DNA of 5,297 nucleotides from NCBI GenBank assembly GCA_030424955.1, contig JAUHVS010000473.1:1-5297 (forward strand), given 5' to 3'. This DNA is from a bacterium (lineage in GTDB: Bacteria; Myxococcota_A; Bradymonadia; UBA7976; UBA1532). Shown in pieces: positions 1 to 5,297 of the stretch. A program made the position numbers and the translations under genes. The notes beneath the pieces were generated by a model, which ran no database searches, was not told where the DNA came from, and was given only the letters and a program-made list of their open reading frames with translations. How positions within the stretch are numbered: the first letter of the stretch is position 1; every line of letters begins with the position of its first letter.

Positions 1-232
1 GCTCGCCCGCCTCACCGTCCATCGGGGGCTCCGGGCGCTCGGGCCGCTCGCCCGCCTCGCCCTCGGGGCGCTCGGGCCGCTCGCCCGCCTCACCCTCGGG
101 CCGCTCGGGCCGCTCGCCCGCCTCACCCTCGGGCCGCTCGGGCCGCTCGCCCGCCTCACCCTCGGGCCGCTCGGGCCGCTCGCCCGCCTCACCCGCCGGG
201 CGCTCGGGGCGCTCCGGCCGCTCACCGGCCTC
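1..232 (-). repeat. In-frame tandem repeat, 33-base unit coding an 11-residue Glu/Arg/Pro motif
   Basis: Read on the minus strand, units encoding EAGERPERPEG lie head to tail. A 14-residue variant occupies 232-191. Three units of identical DNA follow at 190-158, 157-125 and 124-92. A unit with two silent changes is at 91-59, a 15-residue variant ending PPMDG at 58-14, and the start of another at 13-1. All units are multiples of three, so the frame is kept. Identity at silent sites points to recent expansion by slippage or unequal recombination. The peptide is rich in Glu, Arg, Pro and Gly, with no predicted fold, so an extended or disordered surface segment is likely. The true copy number is unknown because the array is cut by the window edge. 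Confidence 0.93.
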
Positions 233-832
233 GCCCTCGGGCCGCTCCGGGGCGTCGGGGCACGCCTCGTGGCAGCCCTCGGCCGCGTCGATGCCCGCCC
301 CGTGACAGTCCTCGCGCTCGCCGCCGTCCGCCGCGCAGGCCTCGACCGCCGCGCGGGCCTCGGGCCGGCACTCGGCGTGGCAGGCGCGGATGCGGCGCTG
401 CATCGCCTGTCGGGCGTGGTGCAGGCAGCGGCCCTCGGCGCGGGCCGACAGCTCGTCGCAGCTGGGCAGGTCGGCGGGCAGCTCGACGCCGTCCGCCTCG
501 GCCTGCGCCAGGCGCTCATCGCAGTGCGCCGCGAAGTCCGCCGCCGCGTCCGCACAGAACGCCCGGGGATCCTCGCCGGGGGCCGGGCCCTCGCGCTCCC
601 CCTCGCCCTCGGGCGGGCCCATGCGGCGCTCCGCCTCATCGGGCTCGGCCGGCGCCTCGTCCGCGGCGTCCGGGTCGAAGCCGCGCTGGCGCATCGCCTC
701 GGCCTCGTTGCGGGCCTCGATGCTGGCCAGGGTCTCGTCGAAGCTCTCGGCGGTGTCCTGGGTGTCCTCGGCGCAGGCGGTGGCCAGCAGGCTGAAGGCG
801 CAGGCGGTGGCGAGCAGTTGGCGGAAAGACAT
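1..832 (-). CDS. Cys-rich repeat lipoprotein (partial, 3' end outside window)
   Basis: Open for 277 codons from ATG at 832 without a stop, running off the left edge. I do not recognise a named family. Seen: a signal peptide (residues 1-19) ending in lipobox LLATA before Cys20, fitting lipoprotein export and diacylglycerol attachment; an acidic Glu/Ala/Pro-rich linker (about 21-90); a module with ten cysteines (93, 104, 125, 136, 151, 155, 166, 176, 187, 191) and mostly helix-like sequence between them; then an 11-residue Glu/Arg/Pro repeat from residue 201. The start is fixed by AAAGGAG seven bases upstream. Residue +2 after Cys20 is Ala, so by the E. coli rule it would go to the outer membrane; that rule may not hold here. 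It is transcribed divergently from the kinase gene and has a sigma-54-like promoter. Inferred: an envelope-anchored, disulfide-rich head with a disordered charged tail. No catalytic motif was seen. I am sure of the reading frame, moderately sure it is a lipoprotein, and have no function to offer. Confidence 0.85.
   Translation of the reverse strand, partial: MSFRQLLATACAFSLLATACAEDTQDTAESFDETLASIEARNEAEAMRQRGFDPDAADEAPAEPDEAERRMGPPEGEGEREGPAPGEDPRAFCADAAADFAAHCDERLAQAEADGVELPADLPSCDELSARAEGRCLHHARQAMQRRIRACHAECRPEARAAVEACAADGGEREDCHGAGIDAAEGCHEACPDAPERPEGEAGERPERPERPAGEAGERPERPEGEAGERPERPEGEAGERPERPEGEAGERPERPEGEAGERPERPEPPMDGEAGE
770..817 (-). repeat. Duplicated signal-peptide/lipobox segment
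   Basis: Two 21-base direct copies (minus strand 817-797 and 790-770) differ at one base and are offset by 27 bases. Each encodes LLATACA, so the signal peptide carries the lipobox-like string twice, ending at Cys11 and Cys20. Cys20 is the more credible lipidation site because only it leaves room for a normal hydrophobic core. Confidence 0.85.
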
Positions 833-839
833 GGCGAAA

Positions 840-846
840 CTCCTTT
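840..846 (-). promoter_or_regulatory. Ribosome binding site of the lipoprotein gene
   Basis: AAAGGAG on the minus strand lies seven bases before the ATG at 832. It is a near-ideal Shine-Dalgarno match and fixes that start codon. Confidence 0.85.
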
Positions 847-903
847 GGTTTTCTTCGACCTCTGGGCGGCTGCCGGCGGCTGCCGCGCTTGCTCAACCCT
901 CTT

Positions 904-919
904 TGCAGCGGCCGTGCCA
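904..919 (-). promoter_or_regulatory. Sigma-54 (-24/-12) promoter candidate for the lipoprotein gene
   Basis: The minus strand reads TGGCACGGCCGCTGCA. The RpoN consensus is TGGCAC, five bases, then TTGCA or TTGCT. The only mismatch is C for the first T of the -12 element. The invariant GG and GC are present with the correct 12-base offset, and the flanks (C before, AA after) also agree. The expected start site is near 893, giving a leader of about 60 bases before the ATG. Such promoters need an ATP-driven activator bound upstream. Good sequence match, but one short motif without comparative support. Confidence 0.6.
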
Positions 920-1008
920 GCCCGCGCTCTGCCGCCCGATCCCCCATGAACACAGGCCTGAGCGGCCCCCGCGCGCCCTGGCTGCCAGCGGCGCACGACA
1001 GCCGGCCT

Positions 1009-1021
1009 TTGGCAGTGCCAA
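1009..1021. promoter_or_regulatory. Perfect inverted repeat, possible activator or repressor site
   Basis: TTGGCAGTGCCAA has six-base arms that are exact reverse complements around one central base. Its centre is about 120 bases upstream of the start site predicted from the sigma-54 promoter, a distance usual for enhancer-type activator sites. Two smaller dyads flank it: CTGGCTGCCAG at 978-988 and CCTGCCAGG at 1049-1057. Binding by any protein is inference; short dyads arise easily in GC-rich DNA. Confidence 0.35.
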
Positions 1022-1177
1022 GCCAGCCTGACAGGTGCCCGATCCGCCCCTGCCAGGCCCGCGTGACAGCCCGCCCAGCAGGGGGTCGCCCTGCGCCGCC
1101 CACCAGGAAAGCGCGCCCCCGCCTCACTTTTTGTCCGTGCCTACGCAACACCGCCCCGGCGGCCCCTTCCCCCAGGC

Positions 1178-1185
1178 AAAGGAGG
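1178..1185 (+). promoter_or_regulatory. Ribosome binding site that decides the kinase start
   Basis: AAAGGAGG lies five bases before the ATG at 1191. The same frame is open further upstream to 1035, but that extra stretch has no comparable site and encodes a Pro/Ser-rich string outside the kinase fold. Confidence 0.88.
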
Positions 1186-1190
1186 CCGCC

Positions 1191-2123
1191 ATGCACGCCA
1201 GCGCCGTTCTCGACAGCCGCTACCAGATCCTCGACGTCATCGGCCAAGGCGCCTGCGCCGTGGTGCACCGCGCCCGCGACACCCGCGACGGCCGGCTGGT
1301 GGCGGTCAAGACCCTGGCCGAGGGCCGCGTCCACAGCCCCGCCGCGGTGCAGCGCCTCGTGCACGAGGCCGAGGTGATGGCCCGCGTGCAGCACCCCCAC
1401 GCCCTGCCCGTCCTCGACTTCGGCTGGTTCGCCGACGGCCGCCCGTGGTTCGCCACCGAGCTCCTGCAGGGCGCCAGCCTCGACACCTTCACCGCCGACG
1501 GCCCCATGGCCCCGCTGGTGGTCGTGCGCCTGCTGCGCCAGATCTGCGACGTGCTCGCCTCGACCCACGGCGAGGGCCTGGTGCACTGCGACGTCAAGCC
1601 CGCCCACGTGTGGATCCAGGCGGTGTGGGACGGCCCGCGGGGCCCTATGCCCATCGCGCGGCTCATCGACTTCGGCCTGACCCTCTCCCTCGACGACCTC
1701 AACGCCGGCCGCCGCCCCCCCGCCGGCTCCCCCGACTACATCGCCCCCGAGGTGGTGCTGGGCCGCCCGGTGGACGGCCGGGCCGATCTCTTCGCCCTGG
1801 GCATGGTGGCCTACGAGGCCCTCACCGGCGCCGCGCCCTACGCCGCCCAAACCTCGGCGCGCCGCGCGCTGCTCGACCGCCTCAGCGGGCAGATCACGCC
1901 CCTCGTCTACCGCGTGCCCGGCCTCGACCCCGAGCTGGCCCTGCTGGTGGAGTCGCTGCTGTCCCGCGCCCCCGAGGACCGCCCCGCCTCGGCCACCGCC
2001 CTCGACGAGCACCTCGCGTGCATCGAGGCCCGCCTGGTGCAGCGCCGCCCCAGCGTGCGCCTGAGCCACCTGCCGCCCCCGCCCGTGCGGCGCGCGCGCC
2101 CCGCCCTGGCGCTGGTGCACTGA
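1191..2123 (+). CDS. Hanks-type Ser/Thr protein kinase, soluble, atypical active site
   Basis: A 310-residue protein made almost wholly of a PknB-like kinase domain (about 10-280), predicted to transfer phosphate from ATP to Ser/Thr of unknown targets in the cytoplasm. Seen in order: glycine loop GQGACAVV (18-25; third Gly replaced by Ala), VAVK with Lys40, helix-C Glu59, HPH at 68-70, catalytic loop HCDVKPAHV (132-140), DFG at 160-162, GSPDYIAPE (179-187), the helix-F Asp199, and DRP at 263-265. Two departures matter. HRD is HCD, making it a non-RD kinase. The Asn that normally binds metal (HRDxKPxN) is His139. The catalytic Asp134, Lys40 and DFG Asp160 are kept, so activity is possible but uncertain. 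The tail (281-310) is Arg/Pro-rich, with no membrane segment or sensor domain. It is divergent from the lipoprotein gene and 49 bases upstream of the antiporter gene. Confidence 0.92.
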   Translation: MHASAVLDSRYQILDVIGQGACAVVHRARDTRDGRLVAVKTLAEGRVHSPAAVQRLVHEAEVMARVQHPHALPVLDFGWFADGRPWFATELLQGASLDTFTADGPMAPLVVVRLLRQICDVLASTHGEGLVHCDVKPAHVWIQAVWDGPRGPMPIARLIDFGLTLSLDDLNAGRRPPAGSPDYIAPEVVLGRPVDGRADLFALGMVAYEALTGAAPYAAQTSARRALLDRLSGQITPLVYRVPGLDPELALLVESLLSRAPEDRPASATALDEHLACIEARLVQRRPSVRLSHLPPPPVRRARPALALVH

Positions 2124-2172
2124 GCCGCCGCGCGGCCTTGGCCTGCGGGGCCCGCCGTGCCACTCTCCCCGC

Positions 2173-4167
2173 ATGCCCTCATCTCGGACCCTCGCGCTGA
2201 CCCTCAGCCTCGGTGCGCTCTTGATCGCCGGGGCCTCCGCGCTCCCCATCGACGCGGCCGTGGTCGAGCGACACACCGTCGAGCGGCTGGTGCGCGGCGA
2301 GCTGCCAAAGCTCCGCCCCGCCGAGGGCACGCTGACCGTGCGCCTCGTCGCCTCCGGCCCCGGCACCGCCACCCTGGCCGCGGTCCTCGACGAGCCCACG
2401 ATCCGCGAGGGCGACACCCGGCGGGCGGCCTTCAAGCGGGTGGAGGACGCCGCCGCCCCGCCCCTGACCCTGCAGGTCACCCGGGCCGGCCCGCAGCTCT
2501 CGGTGGCCGGTCAGCTCGGCGACAAGCGGTTCACCGCCAGCGCCCGCGCGGGCGACTGGCTGAGCCTGCTACCCCCGCTGGTGGCGCTGATCCTCGCCAT
2601 CGCCTTCCGCCACGTGGTCGTCGCCCTGCTCTCGGCGGTGCTCGCGGGCGCCATCGTGCTGCAGGGCGGCAACCCGCTGTGGGCCTTGTGGCTGGAGCTC
2701 AAGAGCCTCGCCCTGGCGCCCTTCGCCTTCTTCGGGGCCGACGTGCAGCTCCAGGGCTACCTGGGCCGGGTCATCGCCGACAGCTTCAACCTGCAGATCC
2801 TGGGCTTCACCTTTGCCCTGGTGGGGCTGGTGGCCCTGGTCGGCCGCATGGGCGGCACCCGCGGCCTGGTCAACCGCCTGTCGCGCTTCGCCCGCGGCCC
2901 CCGCAGCGCCCAGGCGGTGACCTCGCTGATGGGCACCGCGCTGTTCTTCGACGACTACGCCAACACCGTCGTGGTCGGCACCACCGGCCGCAGCCTCACC
3001 GACCGCAACAAGCTCAGCCGCGAGAAGCTCGCCTACATCGTCGACAGCACCAGCGCCCCGGTGGCCGGGGTGGCCCTGGTGTCCACCTGGATCGGCTACG
3101 AGGTCGGCCTGTTCGACGATCTGCTGGCGGTGCTGGTGGGCGTGCCCGACATGCCCCGCAGCGGCTACGAGCTGTTCTTTCAAGTGCTCCCCATGCGCTT
3201 CTACTGCCTGTTCGCCCTGGGGCTGGTGTTCCTGGGCGCCCTCACCAACCGCGACCTGGGCCCCATGCTCAAAGCCGAGCGCCGGGTGCGCCGGGGGGGC
3301 CCGGTGAGCCCGGGCGCGGTCACCGAGGACGCCATCCAGCTCGAGGCCCCGGGCGTGGTGCCCCGGGCCCGCAACGCCATCCTGCCCATCGGCGCCGTGC
3401 TGGTGAGCATCGTCTGCTGGATCGTGTGGGGCGGCAGCGCGCACCTCGCGAGCTTCTCGCCCTTCGCCCTCGCCGACTGGAAGGCCGTGTTCGAGGCCGA
3501 CTACGTGGCCGACAACACCGCGTTCATCCTGCTCGGCTCCGCCCTGGTGGGCTCGGCCGTGGCCTTCGCCCTCGCGCTCGTGCCCCGCACCCTCACCCCC
3601 AAGGCCGCGGGCCAGGCCTACCTCAGCGGCCTGAGCACCCTCGCCGAGGCCGCGACCGTGCTGATCCTCGCGTGGGGCATCAAGTCGGTGTGCGACGAGC
3701 TCGGCACCGGCATGGCGCTGGTGGCCCTGGTGGGCGACGCCCTGCCCGCCGTGATCCTGCCCGTGGTGATCTTCGTGCTCTCGGGGCTGGTCGCCTTCGC
3801 CACCGGCACCTCGTGGGGCACCATGGCCCTCGTGCTGCCCGTGGCCGCGCCCCTGGCGGCCAACCTCAGCGGCGACACCCTGATCGTGTTCGCCAGCCTG
3901 GGGGCCGTGCTCGACGGCGCCATCTGGGGCGATCACTGCTCGCCCATCAGCGACACCACCGTGCTCTCCAGCACCGCGTCGGGCTGCCCGCACCTCGACC
4001 ACGTCAAGACCCAGCTGCCCTACGCGACCCTCGCGATGGTGGCCGCTGGGCTCGCCGGCTACGTCGGGGTGGTGGTGGGCGTGCCCATCGCGCTGACCTA
4101 CGTGCTCGGCTTTGCCCTCATGACCGCAGGGCTTTACGCCTTTGGGCGCAGCCCGGACGCCCCCTGA
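2173..4167 (+). CDS. NhaC-family Na+/H+ antiporter homologue with N-terminal extracytoplasmic domain
   Basis: A 664-residue inner-membrane protein predicted to exchange Na+ for H+ (substrate not readable from sequence). Family hallmarks: FFDDYANTVVVGT (258-270), TDRNKLSREKLAYIVDST (276-293), GTSWGT (545-550) and GDHCSPISDTT (586-596), with many hydrophobic spans from about 132 to 655. Asp260/Asp261 and Asp587 are candidate ion-path acids. The N-terminus is unusual: a signal peptide (1-23, cleavage expected after ASA), then about 105 residues of strand-like sequence before the first core span, probably facing the periplasm. This makes it longer than a bare NhaC core. A polar loop (360-400) splits the core. 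The start is the first in frame but lacks a clear Shine-Dalgarno; a GC-rich dyad (GCGGGGCCCGC, 2145-2155) sits upstream. It lies 49 bases after the kinase gene, so cotranscription is plausible. It might carry a different organic acid or amine, as relatives do. Confidence 0.88.
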   Translation: MPSSRTLALTLSLGALLIAGASALPIDAAVVERHTVERLVRGELPKLRPAEGTLTVRLVASGPGTATLAAVLDEPTIREGDTRRAAFKRVEDAAAPPLTLQVTRAGPQLSVAGQLGDKRFTASARAGDWLSLLPPLVALILAIAFRHVVVALLSAVLAGAIVLQGGNPLWALWLELKSLALAPFAFFGADVQLQGYLGRVIADSFNLQILGFTFALVGLVALVGRMGGTRGLVNRLSRFARGPRSAQAVTSLMGTALFFDDYANTVVVGTTGRSLTDRNKLSREKLAYIVDSTSAPVAGVALVSTWIGYEVGLFDDLLAVLVGVPDMPRSGYELFFQVLPMRFYCLFALGLVFLGALTNRDLGPMLKAERRVRRGGPVSPGAVTEDAIQLEAPGVVPRARNAILPIGAVLVSIVCWIVWGGSAHLASFSPFALADWKAVFEADYVADNTAFILLGSALVGSAVAFALALVPRTLTPKAAGQAYLSGLSTLAEAATVLILAWGIKSVCDELGTGMALVALVGDALPAVILPVVIFVLSGLVAFATGTSWGTMALVLPVAAPLAANLSGDTLIVFASLGAVLDGAIWGDHCSPISDTTVLSSTASGCPHLDHVKTQLPYATLAMVAAGLAGYVGVVVGVPIALTYVLGFALMTAGLYAFGRSPDAP

Positions 4168-4177
4168 GGCGCCCCGG

Positions 4178-4196
4178 TCGGCTGCGCCCCAGCCGA
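4178..4196 (+). other. Stem-loop just after the antiporter stop codon
   Basis: TCGGCTG (4178-4184) pairs with CAGCCGA (4190-4196) across a five-base loop, and GG at 4176-4177 can pair with CC at 4198-4199 past a bulged A. There is no T-run after it, so it is not a standard intrinsic terminator. It could protect the 3' end of the mRNA or act with the T-run further on. Confidence 0.45.
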
Positions 4197-4213
4197 ACCC
4201 CGGTCGCCCCAGC

Positions 4214-4242
4214 TTGCATCCCTGACGCTCGATGCCCAATAT
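4214..4242 (+). promoter_or_regulatory. Weak sigma-70-type promoter candidate for secA
   Basis: TTGCAT (4214-4219) and CAATAT (4237-4242) are 17 bases apart in the most AT-rich patch of the region. Each matches three of six consensus positions, so the call rests mainly on base composition and position. The -10 candidate lies inside the hairpin described at 4233-4255, so both cannot be fully functional as drawn unless the T-run serves the upstream transcript only. Confidence 0.25.
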
Positions 4243-4255
4243 AGGGCGCTTTTTT
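4233..4255 (+). terminator. Weak intrinsic terminator between antiporter gene and secA
   Basis: GCCC (4234-4237) pairs with GGGC (4244-4247) over an AATATA loop, with a possible G-U closing pair, and TTTTTT follows at 4250-4255. The stem is short, so termination may be partial. It lies only 15 bases before the secA ATG, so it could instead act as a leader element for secA. Confidence 0.45.
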
Positions 4256-4270
4256 GCTCACCCTTGGGGG

Positions 4271-5297
<1,027 letters not shown>

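Larger units (their letters stand above)
833..1190. other. Divergent intergenic region between lipoprotein and kinase genes
   Basis: This 358-base non-coding stretch separates two divergent starts. It holds the sigma-54-type promoter and ribosome binding site on the left-facing side, the kinase ribosome binding site on the right, and a cluster of small dyads at 978-1057. TGCCA recurs at 915, 983, 1016 and 1051. A short T-run sits at 1128-1132. I found no convincing -35/-10 pair facing the kinase gene, no RNA gene and no small coding frame with its own ribosome binding site. Confidence 0.7.

Noticed and set aside
1..232. Repeats as a CRISPR array
   Set aside because: Units are directly adjacent with no unique spacers, are in codon phase, and encode a regular peptide.
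269..949. Plus-strand frame opposite the lipoprotein gene
   Set aside because: It has no ribosome binding site and an Ala/Gly/Arg-rich peptide. The minus-strand frame has a ribosome binding site, signal peptide, ordered cysteines and a codon-phased repeat.
1081..1132. GGGGG (1081-1085) and CCCCC near 1116-1120 followed by a T-run, as a terminator
   Set aside because: The loop would be about 30 bases with only five sure pairs, and no gene on that strand ends upstream within the intergenic region.
1035..1190. Upstream extension of the kinase gene to a start at 1035
   Set aside because: The extra 52 residues have no homology-like features, and the strong AAAGGAGG site places the start at 1191.
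636..2480. Very long open frame on the minus strand (614 codons) crossing the lipoprotein start, the intergenic region and the kinase gene
   Set aside because: Its peptide is low-complexity Gly/Ala/Arg/His sequence with no domain. It overlaps two well-supported genes and is the antisense shadow expected where stop codons are rare in GC-rich DNA.
2569..4239. Long minus-strand frame opposite the antiporter gene
   Set aside because: Composition is dominated by His, Gly, Glu and Gln with no fold. The opposite strand has unmistakable NhaC motifs in a complete frame.
2157..4244. Plus-strand frame starting at GTG 2157 overlapping the antiporter gene
   Set aside because: It is the shifted frame of the antiporter gene, an Arg/Pro/Gly-rich shadow with no membrane spans or motifs.

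Overview
This is a very GC-rich window in which genuine reading frames have G or C at almost every third codon position. The gene content suggests a Gram-negative bacterium of the former Deltaproteobacteria (Myxococcota or Bradymonadota type). The signs are a Hanks-type Ser/Thr kinase, a Cys-rich repeat-bearing lipoprotein, a sigma-54-type promoter, and housekeeping secA. The phylum is inferred from style and codon use, not from a marker comparison.

Layout. (1) Positions 832 to 1, minus strand: a secreted lipoprotein gene, open at the left edge. It has a signal peptide with a duplicated lipobox, an acidic linker, a ten-cysteine module, and an 11-residue Glu/Arg/Pro tandem repeat that runs off the window. 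(2) Positions 833-1190: a divergent intergenic region. It carries a good sigma-54 (-24/-12) promoter match facing the lipoprotein gene and, about 120 bases upstream of the predicted start site, a perfect 13-base dyad that could bind an activator. (3) Positions 1191-2123, plus strand: a soluble 310-residue Ser/Thr protein kinase with an unusual catalytic loop (HCD in place of HRD, and His in place of the metal-binding Asn). (4) Positions 2173-4167, plus strand: an NhaC-family Na+/H+ antiporter homologue with a cleavable signal peptide and an extra-cytoplasmic N-terminal domain. (5) Positions 4168-4270: a short gap with a small terminator-like hairpin plus T-run and the most AT-rich patch of the region. 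(6) Position 4271 to the right edge, plus strand: the first 342 codons of secA, the preprotein translocase ATPase.

How they relate. The kinase and antiporter genes are 49 bases apart on the same strand and may be cotranscribed. secA probably has its own signals. The lipoprotein and the kinase share an upstream region, so joint regulation or a signalling link is possible but rests on position alone. I see no CRISPR array, RNA gene, insertion sequence or phage gene. No clearly new multi-gene system is visible. The least ordinary parts are the lipoprotein with its regulatory region and the altered kinase active site.
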